The position numbers and the translations under genes were made by a program. From positions 496,001 through 560,000 of the forward strand of contig NZ_FYDG01000001.1 in NCBI RefSeq assembly GCF_900187365.1: a stretch of 64,000 nt of DNA. The letters run 5' to 3'. Source of the stretch: Rhodoblastus acidophilus (lineage in GTDB: Bacteria; Pseudomonadota; Alphaproteobacteria; Rhizobiales; Beijerinckiaceae). The notes beneath the pieces were generated by a model. It was not told the origin of the DNA. It saw only the letters and a list, made by a program, of their open reading frames with translations, and made no database searches. Each line of letters starts with the position of its first letter. Position 1 is the first letter of the stretch. Of this stretch, positions 1-7,024 are shown piece by piece.

Positions 1-105
1 AACTGGATTTATTCGGCTTGAGGGGCGCGCGCATAAGGGTTAATCAACGTAAACTTTATGACTGTGGGTTGAGTCGCTCACCGGCTCCTCTCCTTACGAG
101 GCCCC

Positions 106-1014
106 ATGAGTTTTGACGCCGAAGCGCCGGACCTGCGGCCTGCCCATGTCATCGTTGTCGCCAATGAAAAGGGCGGCGTCGGTAAGTCGACCCTGTCGAT
201 TCATCTGTCCGTGGCGCTGATGAAGGCGGGCTATCGCGTCGCGACCATCGACCTCGACACGCGCCAGCGCAGCCTGACGCGCTTTTACGAAAACCGCGCC
301 TCTTTCGCCCGCACCGCCCCCTGGGCGGTGGAGTTGCCGCGGCATTTCGCGCTGGACCATGTGCGCGGCGCCCAGGCGCAGGACAATGAATCGGCGGAAT
401 TCGCCGCCTTCGCCGAAGCCATCGGCGAGGTCGAGCACGCTTACGAATTCGTGGTGATCGACACGCCGGCGAGCGACACCTATCTGATGCGCCTCGCCCA
501 TTCGCTGGCCGACACGCTGATCTCGCCGATGAACGACAGTTTCATCGACATGGACGTGCTGTCGAAAGTGCATCACGACCGCGCCCATCGCGGCGCGGTG
601 GCGCAATATGCGGAGATCGTGCTGGAGGCGCGGCGCAAAAGGCGGCTGGTCGACAATGGCCTGATCGACTGGGTGCTCGTGCGCAACCGCATCGCCGCGC
701 TCCATTCCAACAATGCGCGCCAGGTCGATCAGGCCTTGCGCAAGCTGGCGGTGGAATTGCAGTTCCGCGTGGCCGAGGGGCTGCGCGACCGGGTGATCTT
801 CCGCGAACTCTTCCCCATTGGCCTCACGGCGCTCGACGCCATCGAGGAGGCCAACTGCCAGCTCACCCCGTCGCAAATGACGGCGCGGCGCGAGATCGCG
901 ACCCTGGTCAGCGACTTGCGGCTGCCCTCCCGAGTGGAAGGCGCGAATTATCTGGAGGCGCGTCACGTCTGGTTCGAGTCGCTGTCCTCCTATTACCGCG
1001 AATTGAAAAGCTGA
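106..1014 (+). CDS. mipZ: MipZ-type division-plane positioning ATPase
   Basis: A ParA/MinD-superfamily P-loop ATPase that in alphaproteobacteria forms a gradient from the poles and blocks FtsZ assembly away from midcell. The deviant Walker A motif KGGVGKST lies at residues 22-29. It is followed by the MipZ-typical segment DLDTRQRSLTRFYENR (around residues 50-65), the Walker B-like VVIDTPASD and the MNDSFIDMD stretch that separates MipZ from plain ParA. The C-terminal GLRDRVIFRELFP block also matches MipZ. At 302 aa it is slightly longer than the Caulobacter protein. GAGG five bases before the ATG supports the start. The stop codon overlaps the cobU start (TGATG). Its partners PopZ and ParB act at the pole, and a PopZ-like gene lies 58 kb away in this window. 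Confidence 0.9.
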   Translation: MSFDAEAPDLRPAHVIVVANEKGGVGKSTLSIHLSVALMKAGYRVATIDLDTRQRSLTRFYENRASFARTAPWAVELPRHFALDHVRGAQAQDNESAEFAAFAEAIGEVEHAYEFVVIDTPASDTYLMRLAHSLADTLISPMNDSFIDMDVLSKVHHDRAHRGAVAQYAEIVLEARRKRRLVDNGLIDWVLVRNRIAALHSNNARQVDQALRKLAVELQFRVAEGLRDRVIFRELFPIGLTALDAIEEANCQLTPSQMTARREIATLVSDLRLPSRVEGANYLEARHVWFESLSSYYRELKS

Positions 1015-1520
1015 TGCCCGCGACGCTCGTTCTCGGCGGCGCCCGCTCCGGCAAGACCGGCCACGCGCTCGAACGCGCCCGCCGCTCCGGCCTCGCGGCC
1101 TTCATGATTGTCACGGCGCCCACGCTCGACGGCTCGATGGCGCAGCGCATCGCCCGTCACCGCGCCGAGCGCGGCGAAGATTGGACCGTGTTCGAGGAGG
1201 AGACCGATCTGGCGCCGCTGCTGCGGCGGATCGCCCGGCCGGACCGCATCGTGGTGATCGACTGCCTGACGCTCTGGCTGTCCAACCTGTTCTTCCGGGA
1301 ATGGGACTGCGTCGCCGCGACGGAGCGCCTCGCCGAGGCCCTCACGCACGCGCCGGGCCAGATCGTGCTCATTTCCAACGAACTGGGCCTGGGCGTGTCG
1401 CCGGAAACCAAGCTCGGCAACGATTTTCGCGACGCGCAAGGGCTGGTCAACCAGCGCATCGCTTCAGCCTGCGACGAAGTCGTCTTCGTCGCCGCCGGAC
1501 TGCCGCTGAAGCTGAAATAA
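1014..1520 (+). CDS. cobU: Bifunctional adenosylcobinamide kinase / adenosylcobinamide-phosphate guanylyltransferase
   Basis: Acts in the nucleotide-loop assembly of cobalamin: it phosphorylates adenosylcobinamide and then transfers GMP to give adenosylcobinamide-GDP. The N-terminal GGARSGKT P-loop is at about residues 7-14. The RIARHRAERG segment carries the histidine that takes the GMP in the family. DCLTLWLSNLF and SNELGLGVSP are the other conserved blocks. Its 168 aa is normal for CobU/CobP. It starts on the ATG that overlaps the mipZ stop, so the two are probably cotranscribed. No other cobalamin gene lies in the window. A B12-binding radical SAM protein at 54-56 kb is a possible cobalamin user. 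Confidence 0.9.
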   Translation: MPATLVLGGARSGKTGHALERARRSGLAAFMIVTAPTLDGSMAQRIARHRAERGEDWTVFEEETDLAPLLRRIARPDRIVVIDCLTLWLSNLFFREWDCVAATERLAEALTHAPGQIVLISNELGLGVSPETKLGNDFRDAQGLVNQRIASACDEVVFVAAGLPLKLK

Positions 1521-1671
1521 CGGCCGGCCGAACGCCAAGTCAGCGCCCGCTCCGTCCGCGCCAGCCATGCGTGGCGCCAGTCCAATTCTTGAGCTGGCCC
1601 AAACTTTTCGCGCGCGGTCTCCAGAGGTTCGCGCGCAAAAACATCCGAAAAGGCGGAGCCGGCGTCCGGCT

Positions 1672-2142
1672 TCAGTTCGACCAGGGCCCTTGGCGGAAGG
1701 CGCGCAATTGCGCGATATTGCTGTCCAGATCGCTGGCGGGACGCAGCATTTGCGCCGCTTCGACCAGTTCGGCCGAACGCCCGCCCTTGGCGAAGGATTC
1801 CGCCAGATCGGCCAGCACGCCGCGCAGTTCCGGGCTCTGGATTTGAAAGAAAGCCCGGTAGAGCCGATGCGCGTCGTTGAGCAACGCGTCGCGCTCGCTC
1901 GGGCGGCCGTCGGGGGGCGCGACTTCGTCATCGGCCACCAGGAAGTGGGACGGCGGCGCGTCGAGCACGCCGCACAATTGCTGCAACTGACGGGCGCTCA
2001 AGCGCCGCTCGCCTCGCTCGAAGGCTTCGATCGTCTGCGCGTCGAGTCCGAGGGCTTTGGCGACGGCGACGCACGCCAGCCCCAGCGTCTCCCTTCGGCG
2101 TCGCAGACGCTCGCCAATTTCCCTGTCAATTTGATTCACCAT
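1672..2142 (-). CDS. Small XRE-family HTH transcriptional regulator
   Basis: A cytosolic protein of about 156 aa with one Cro/C1-type helix-turn-helix near the N-terminus (EIGERLRRRRETLGL...VAKALGLDAQTIEAFERGERRL). A mostly helical C-terminal part without recognisable domain follows. The frame is open to 2196, but the ATG at 2142 is chosen because GAGGA lies eight bases upstream and the family N-terminus begins about there. It is transcribed away from aroQ and converges on cobU. Target genes and ligand are unknown. The call as a DNA-binding regulator is firm; anything more specific is not. Confidence 0.8.
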   Translation of the reverse strand: MVNQIDREIGERLRRRRETLGLACVAVAKALGLDAQTIEAFERGERRLSARQLQQLCGVLDAPPSHFLVADDEVAPPDGRPSERDALLNDAHRLYRAFFQIQSPELRGVLADLAESFAKGGRSAELVEAAQMLRPASDLDSNIAQLRAFRQGPWSN

Positions 2143-2529
2143 GCTTTTAGTCCTCGGCGCCGCGGTCGCGCCATGATTTATTGATGGTAAACGCATCTCT
2201 AATCACAGAACCTGCACAAATTCGCCGCAGCGTGCAAGGGCGCCCGTCAAGATTGCATCGTCAACCTTACGACACGAATCTGTCGCGCGAAGAACACTCT
2301 GCACCTTGATTTTGACGCGACTAGGGCGGCGCCTTTCGGCGCGGCTTGCCCAAGCCCCCCGGTCCCGCCTATCCTGCGGTTGGAAATCGGCGAACGCCCG
2401 TCTTTCACGACCCGCACGGAGATCGCAATTCGGTCATCGCCGCAGCCGCATCATTTCTTTGTCGCCACAAAGGCTTGGCCACATTTTTGGCTGGGTCCGC
2501 GCCGACAGTTCGCCCGGAATACCCTTGCG
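2143..2529. other. Intergenic region between the divergent XRE regulator and aroQ
   Basis: 387 bases without a convincing gene. The left part should hold the promoter of the minus-strand regulator and the right part that of aroQ. A small GC hairpin (GCGCC/GGCGC, 2329-2342) is the only obvious structure. No clean -35/-10 pair was found. The short open frames on the plus strand here are out of frame with, or in-frame extensions of, aroQ and lack a ribosome binding site. Confidence 0.5.
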
Positions 2530-2967
2530 ATGAATCGTAACGTCTTCGTCCTCAACGGCCCCAATCTTAACCTGCTCGGCCAGCGCGAGCCGCATATTTA
2601 CGGCTCGGAAACGCTCGCCGACGTGAAGGCCGCCTGCCTGGCGCTCGGCGACGCGCTCGGCCTTGATCTGGACTTTCGCCAGACCAATCGCGAATATGAA
2701 CTGATCGACTGGGTGCAGGAGGCGCGCGACAAAGCCGCCGCCATCGTCATCAATCCCGCCGCTTACACCCACACCTCCGTAGCCTTGCTCGACGCGCTGT
2801 CGTCGTTCGACGGGCCGGTGATCGAGGTGCACATTTCCAACATCCACAAGCGCGAGGAATTCCGCCACCATTCCTATGTGTCGCGCCGGGCCGACGGCGT
2901 GATCGCCGGCTGCGGGACGGAAGGTTACCAACTGGCGCTGCGCCGGATCGCGACGCTCCTGTCCTGA
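2530..2967 (+). CDS. aroQ: Type II 3-dehydroquinate dehydratase
   Basis: Catalyses the dehydration of 3-dehydroquinate to 3-dehydroshikimate in the shikimate pathway. The protein shows the type II signature: [19 protein letters not shown] at the N-terminus with the Asn/Arg and catalytic Tyr region, then [43 protein letters not shown] and a C-terminal GYQLALR. The ATG at 2530 gives 145 aa, the usual length. The longer upstream frame would add about 50 residues unlike any AroQ. Its TGA overlaps the start of the following FUSC gene, which suggests cotranscription. Confidence 0.95.
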   Translation: MNRNVFVLNGPNLNLLGQREPHIYGSETLADVKAACLALGDALGLDLDFRQTNREYELIDWVQEARDKAAAIVINPAAYTHTSVALLDALSSFDGPVIEVHISNIHKREEFRHHSYVSRRADGVIAGCGTEGYQLALRRIATLLS

Positions 2968-5033
2968 TGCGCATCCCGCCGTCCCTGTTCAAATATCTGC
3001 TCGGCCAACACATTCTCAACGGCTATGCGGTGGCGCTCGGCGTGCTGCTGGTCGGGCTGGGGGTCGGGGCGCTGCAAGGGTTCGACGCCGCGCTGGCCGC
3101 CGCCTCGGGCGCGCTATGCGTTTCGGTCGGCGACACGCCCTCCCCGCTGTCCTCCAAGCTCCGCATCCTGCCGATCTGCTGGTGCAGCGCCGTCGCGGCG
3201 TCGCTGCTCACCGCTCTGGCCGACGGGAGCCTCGCGCTGGAGGCGGCCGCCGTCACCACTATCGGCTTTGTCGCCGGCCTGCAGATCGCTTGGGGGCGCT
3301 GGGCCATCCCGCTGTCGATCCTCACCCAGCTCGCCATGGTGTTCACCCTGGGCGCGCCCGGGGGCAAGCTGGAATTTTGCCAGTCGATCGCGCTGGGGGG
3401 CGCACTTTACATCCCCATCGCGCTGACCCTGACCCGGCTGCTTGACGCTTCGGGACGGCGGGTGATGCTGGCGGAGCTGATCCGCGAATTCGCCACGCTG
3501 CTGCGCCGGATGGCCGATTTTTACCGGCCCGGCGCCGACGAGGGCGCGGCCTGCCTGAAGGTGGTGGAGCAGCAGGCGAGTTTTTCCGATCAGTTGCAGG
3601 CGGCGCGCAGCCTGAGCGTCTACGCCGCCAATCCCGAATCCGGCGCCCGCCTGATCGCGGCCCTCGCGGTCCTGCTCGAAGCCTTCGACGGCATGATCTC
3701 GACCATGGCCGACCACGCGCCCCTGCGCCTCGCCAGCGCGCAGGCCGACATCGCCGGCCGCGTCGAGACGCTTTTGCGCCAGGTCGCGGACGATCTCGAC
3801 GCCCTGTCGCTCGATCTGCTGATCGTCGGGCGCGCCCCGACTTTTCCCGATCACGCCACGGCGCTGGAAAGCCTGGCCGAGGAGATCGCGGATCTGGACT
3901 CCGCCGATCCCCGCGTGTTGCGGGCGGCGCGCATGACCCGCGCCCGCCTCGCCTGGGCGCTCAACCATCTCGCCCGCATTCCCGCGGTGGTGGCGGAGAT
4001 TTCCGAGGCGGAGAAGGCCCTCGCAGGTCTCGACTTGACCAAATTCGCGCCGCCGCTGCGCGTCTCGCTGGCGCCGATCCGGGCGGAGCTGCGCTGGGCC
4101 TCGCCGGTGTTCCGCCATGCGCTGCGGCTGTCGGCGGCGCTCGCCTGCGGCTATGCGCTGATCGCCGTCGCGCCGGAGCTGCGCCACGGCAACTGGATTT
4201 TGCTGACCATCGCCGTGATCATGCGCGCAAGCTACAGCGCCACCACCCAGCGCCGCGACCAACGTCTGTTCGGCTCGGTGGTCGGCTGCGGCATAGCCGG
4301 CGCGCTGCTGTGGCTGAATTCCAAGCCGCTGCTGCTGTTCGCGCAACTCTCCGCCGTGGGAATCGCCCATTCCTTCGGCCGCGTCGATTACCGGGTGACC
4401 TCCGTCGCGGCCTCGGTGATGGCCCTGCTCGGCCTGCATCTGCTCGACCCCGGCGAAAGCGCGCCGGTGGTGTCGCGCCTGATCGACACGGTGATCGGCG
4501 CCGGCGTCGCCTTCCTGTTCAATTTCATGCTGCCCAATTACGAGCGTCATGGCGCGCGGGCGCTGGCCAACGCGTTTCTCGACCGGCTCGCCTCTTACGC
4601 CGACAAGGTGCTGCGCTGGGATGTGGCGGCGCAGGATTACCGGCTGGCGCGCAAAGCGCTGATCGAAAGTTTTTCCAGCCTCGGCGAATCCTCGAAACTG
4701 GCCCGCGACAATCCCGGCGTGGGAAAATTCTGGCCGCGCTACAGCAAGCTGATCGCGCAGGCTTATTTCACGGCGGCGCAGATCGTCACCATTCGCCTGC
4801 TGATCCGAAACCGGATCGACGAACTCGACGCCCGCGACAGCGCCGCCCTGCTCGACGACACCCGCGCCGCCGTGCTGGCGCAATTGCGGCCAAGCTGCGC
4901 GCAGCCGCCGCCGACCTGCGCGCAGGTGTCCGACGAGAGCGACGCCGCCGCCGCCTTGCGGCTGCGCTGCGCCGAAGCGGCGGTCGAGGCGGGGCGGCTG
5001 CGGCGGCTCGCCGCCGAACTGGGCGCCGCTTGA
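2967..5033 (+). CDS. FUSC-family inner-membrane protein (aromatic-acid-exporter-like)
   Basis: A 688 aa integral membrane protein with the two-block layout of the FUSC/YccS/AaeB family. A cluster of hydrophobic helices spans about residues 18-150, a long soluble helical part covers about 160-375, and a second cluster spans about 380-525. The second contains the conserved HGNWILLTIAVIMR...RRDQRLFGSVVGC stretch. A Cys/Ala-rich cytosolic tail follows. Relatives in this superfamily export aromatic acids or remain uncharacterised, so the substrate is not known. The start overlaps the aroQ stop (TGATG), giving a weak contextual link to aromatic metabolism. Confidence 0.8.
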   Translation: MRIPPSLFKYLLGQHILNGYAVALGVLLVGLGVGALQGFDAALAAASGALCVSVGDTPSPLSSKLRILPICWCSAVAASLLTALADGSLALEAAAVTTIGFVAGLQIAWGRWAIPLSILTQLAMVFTLGAPGGKLEFCQSIALGGALYIPIALTLTRLLDASGRRVMLAELIREFATLLRRMADFYRPGADEGAACLKVVEQQASFSDQLQAARSLSVYAANPESGARLIAALAVLLEAFDGMISTMADHAPLRLASAQADIAGRVETLLRQVADDLDALSLDLLIVGRAPTFPDHATALESLAEEIADLDSADPRVLRAARMTRARLAWALNHLARIPAVVAEISEAEKALAGLDLTKFAPPLRVSLAPIRAELRWASPVFRHALRLSAALACGYALIAVAPELRHGNWILLTIAVIMRASYSATTQRRDQRLFGSVVGCGIAGALLWLNSKPLLLFAQLSAVGIAHSFGRVDYRVTSVAASVMALLGLHLLDPGESAPVVSRLIDTVIGAGVAFLFNFMLPNYERHGARALANAFLDRLASYADKVLRWDVAAQDYRLARKALIESFSSLGESSKLARDNPGVGKFWPRYSKLIAQAYFTAAQIVTIRLLIRNRIDELDARDSAALLDDTRAAVLAQLRPSCAQPPPTCAQVSDESDAAAALRLRCAEAAVEAGRLRRLAAELGAA

Positions 5034-5057
5034 GCCGGACGAGGCGGCGGCTATAAT
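5030..5057 (+). promoter_or_regulatory. Candidate sigma-70-type promoter for nasTS
   Basis: TTGAGC at 5030-5035 and a perfect TATAAT at 5052-5057 are separated by 16 bases and sit just upstream of the GTG start of nasT at 5088. The -35 matches four of six consensus positions. The -35 hexamer overlaps the end of the FUSC gene. A housekeeping promoter would fit a regulator pair that must be present before induction. Confidence 0.45.
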
Positions 5058-5087
5058 CGAAACGGTCGCGCTCCCAGCGGAAAAAAC

Positions 5088-5675
5088 GTGCCAGACAAAG
5101 AGCTTCGAATCGTCATCGCCGACCCCAACCCGCTGCGCGCCTCCATTTTGCGCGACGGGTTGCGCGAGGCCGGCCATGTCCACGTCACCGTGATCGACAC
5201 GTTTCTCGACCTCGAAACCCGGCTCTGCGCGCTGAACCCCGACATGGTGCTGATCGATCTGGAAAATCCCAGCCGGGACGTGCTCGAACAGATGATCCGC
5301 ATTTCCGGCGCCGACGCCCGCCCGGTGGCCATGTTCGCCGACGCCTCCGACGCCGCCATGATCAACGCCGCCATTGACGCTGGCGTCTCCGCCTATGTGG
5401 TCGACGGGCTGAAGAAGGAGCGGGTCAGGACGATCGTCGACGTGTCGGTCTCGCGCTTCAATGCCTTCGCCCGGCTGCGCGAGGAATTGCAGGCGGCCAA
5501 GGACCAACTCGCCGACCGCAAGGCCATCGACCAGGCCAAGGCGCTGGTGATCAAGGCGAAGAAAATCTCCGAGGAGCAGGCCTATTCCATGATGCGCAAG
5601 GTCGCCATGAACGAAGGCAAGAAAATTGCGGATGTGGCCCGCGCCATCCTCACCGCGGCGGAATTGCTCAGATGA
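5088..5675 (+). CDS. nasT: NasT-type ANTAR-domain transcription antiterminator
   Basis: RNA-binding regulator of nitrate assimilation. The N-terminal receiver-like domain (residues 5-120, RIVIADPNPLRASILRDGL...VLIDLENPSRD) leads through a coiled coil (LREELQAAKDQLADRKAID) into a C-terminal ANTAR domain at about residues 130-190 (QAKALVIKAKKISEEQAYSMMRKVAMN). In studied systems NasT is held by NasS without nitrate, and when released it binds paired hairpins in leader RNA to prevent termination. The GTG start gives 195 aa, the usual NasT size. The stop overlaps the nasS start (ATGA). Its likely RNA target is the leader at 6865-6918, directly downstream of nasS. Confidence 0.92.
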   Translation: MPDKELRIVIADPNPLRASILRDGLREAGHVHVTVIDTFLDLETRLCALNPDMVLIDLENPSRDVLEQMIRISGADARPVAMFADASDAAMINAAIDAGVSAYVVDGLKKERVRTIVDVSVSRFNAFARLREELQAAKDQLADRKAIDQAKALVIKAKKISEEQAYSMMRKVAMNEGKKIADVARAILTAAELLR

Positions 5676-6691
5676 CCCGACCCCTGCGCATCGGCTATCT
5701 CCCGCTCACCGACGCGGCGCTGCTGCATGTGGCCTCGGTCAACGGGTTCGACCGCGAGGAAGGGCTGACCTTCACGCTGCATCGCGAGACGTCCTGGGCC
5801 AATCTGCGCGACAAGCTGGCGTATGGTTTTTACGACGCCGCGCATATGCTCGCGCCGGCCGTGCTGGCCTCCGCGCTCGGACTCGAAGGGTTTCGCGCGC
5901 CGATGATCGGCGCGGCGGCGCTCGGGCTTGACGGCAACGCCGTCTCGGTCTCCCCGGCCCTGGCCGAGGCCATCGCCGGCGATCCGCCAAGCTCGGCGCG
6001 AAAACTCGCGGCGCTGTGGACGGCGGGCGCCAAGCCGTTGCGCTTCGCCCATGTGTTTCCCTGGTCGATGCACCATTATCAATTGCTGTTGTGGCTGCGG
6101 CTCGGCGGCGTCGCGCGCGACGCCGTGAGCCTGACGGTGACGCCGCCTTCGCTGGCGCCCGCGAGCATCGAGGCCGGGGTGATCGACGGTTTTTGCGCGG
6201 GCGCGCCGTGGAACACGTTTTCGCAGCAGCGCGGCGCCTCGCGCATCCTGTTCCCATGCGCGGCGCTGATGCGCAATTGCCCGGAAAAGGTGCTGGCCTT
6301 TCCGCGCGGCGCGGCCGAGGCCGACCCGGACGTTCCCAAGGCGGCGGCCCGCGCACTGCGCCGCGCCGCGCTGTGGGGCGAACAGAACCGCGCCGATCTG
6401 CCGCGCATCGTCGCGCAGGCGCTGACGCCGGACCTGCCCGAATCCGCCGTGCGCCCCGCCCTGGACGCGGATTGGCTGCGGCTCGACGCGGCGGCGACCG
6501 GCCTCAGCGCGCTTCAGGCCGATTTCCTGCTGGCGCTGCTCGCCTTCGCGGGACAGGCGACGTTCGACGCGGCCAGCCAGACCGTCGCCCGCGAGGCGTT
6601 CTGGAGCAGCGAACAGGCGCCGCCGGCGCCGCATTTATTGGGCCAGACTTACGCGGGCGGGCCGCTGGAGACATTTCCACCAAGCGCATAG
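5672..6691 (+). CDS. nasS: NasS-type cytosolic nitrate/nitrite sensor (NrtA/CmpA-like)
   Basis: Relative of the periplasmic nitrate-binding proteins NrtA/CmpA, but with no signal peptide, as expected for the cytosolic sensor NasS that sequesters NasT until it binds nitrate. Visible family blocks are RIGYLPLTDAALLHVASVNG at the N-terminus, ETSWANLRDKLAYGFYDAAHMLAP, the FPWSMHHYQLLLWLRLGG segment and GVIDGFCAGAPWN. At 339 aa it is compact compared with many NasS proteins (around 400 aa). It overlaps nasT by four bases (ATGA), so the two are translationally coupled, as expected for partners needed in fixed ratio. Confidence 0.9.
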   Translation: MTRPLRIGYLPLTDAALLHVASVNGFDREEGLTFTLHRETSWANLRDKLAYGFYDAAHMLAPAVLASALGLEGFRAPMIGAAALGLDGNAVSVSPALAEAIAGDPPSSARKLAALWTAGAKPLRFAHVFPWSMHHYQLLLWLRLGGVARDAVSLTVTPPSLAPASIEAGVIDGFCAGAPWNTFSQQRGASRILFPCAALMRNCPEKVLAFPRGAAEADPDVPKAAARALRRAALWGEQNRADLPRIVAQALTPDLPESAVRPALDADWLRLDAAATGLSALQADFLLALLAFAGQATFDAASQTVAREAFWSSEQAPPAPHLLGQTYAGGPLETFPPSA

Positions 6692-6836
6692 CGCGCCCAA
6701 ACGCCCAATTTTTCGCCTTTGCCGCCCGAACAAAGGCGCCGAACGCTTATACGTTAGGCAACACCTTGCTGCCTGTTTTATAGACATTTCTGCAAAAACT
6801 CCCGCTTTTCAGGAGAGACGGCGACATCGCCTCGCA

Positions 6837-6852
6837 TGGCGCCGCTTTTGCA
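6837..6852 (+). promoter_or_regulatory. Sigma-54 (-24/-12) promoter of the nirBD operon
   Basis: TGGCGC, five bases, then TTGCA. The invariant GG is at 6838-6839 and GC at 6850-6851, with exactly the ten intervening bases required between the -24 and -12 elements. The only departure in the core is TGGCGC for TGGCAC. Predicted transcription start is about 6862-6864. It lies between nasS and nirB, where nitrogen-regulated (NtrC) control is expected. No clear NtrC site was identified upstream by eye. Confidence 0.75.
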
Positions 6853-6864
6853 TTAATAATCAAA

Positions 6865-6918
6865 GGTCAATGACGACCCCGTTCATCGGTTCGCGCAAGC
6901 CAACGGCGGCTTGCTGCG
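6865..6918 (+). ncRNA. ANTAR-target tandem hairpins (NasT-responsive leader) of nirB
   Basis: Two hairpins with six-base loops sit in tandem. P1: stem GGTC/GACC (6865-6868, 6875-6878) with loop AATGAC. P2: stem GCAAGCC/GGCTTGC (6895-6901, 6908-6914) with loop AACGGC, extended by CGC/GCG across a one-base bulge to 6892 and 6918. Both loops have A in position 1 and G in position 4, the defining bases of the dual-hairpin RNA bound by ANTAR proteins. The linker is 13 bases. The structure starts within a few bases of the transcript start predicted from the sigma-54 promoter. The neighbouring nasT encodes the expected binding protein. Confidence 0.8.
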
Positions 6919-7024
6919 TGGAGCCTCGGCGCATGCGCGCCGCGATGCGGGTCGGGTTGATCTCTCCCCCAAAAACTTCGCCAGCGAACCTTTGCGCGGA
7001 TCGTCTCGCAACGAGAGCGCCGCA
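6919..7024 (+). promoter_or_regulatory. Downstream part of the nirB leader
   Basis: The leader continues about 100 bases from the ANTAR hairpins to the ATG of nirB. A perfect 6 bp hairpin CGGCGC/GCGCCG with a four-base loop lies at 6927-6942, placed where an attenuator could compete with P2. It is not followed by a clear run of T. A second small hairpin TCTCG/CGAGA (7004-7008, 7012-7016) covers the GAGAG that serves as ribosome binding site of nirB. Which of these responds to NasT cannot be decided from sequence. Confidence 0.4.

Noticed and set aside
40..54. TTAA half-site of a CtrA box upstream of mipZ
   Set aside because: The second TTAA at seven bases is missing (AAAC). A similar TTAA-N7-TTCA upstream of the efflux operon near 37420 is also incomplete.
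3114..5507. 797-codon minus-strand open frame
   Set aside because: Antisense to the FUSC gene and nasT. It is a by-product of high GC third positions, with low-complexity Arg/Gly/His composition and no ribosome binding site.
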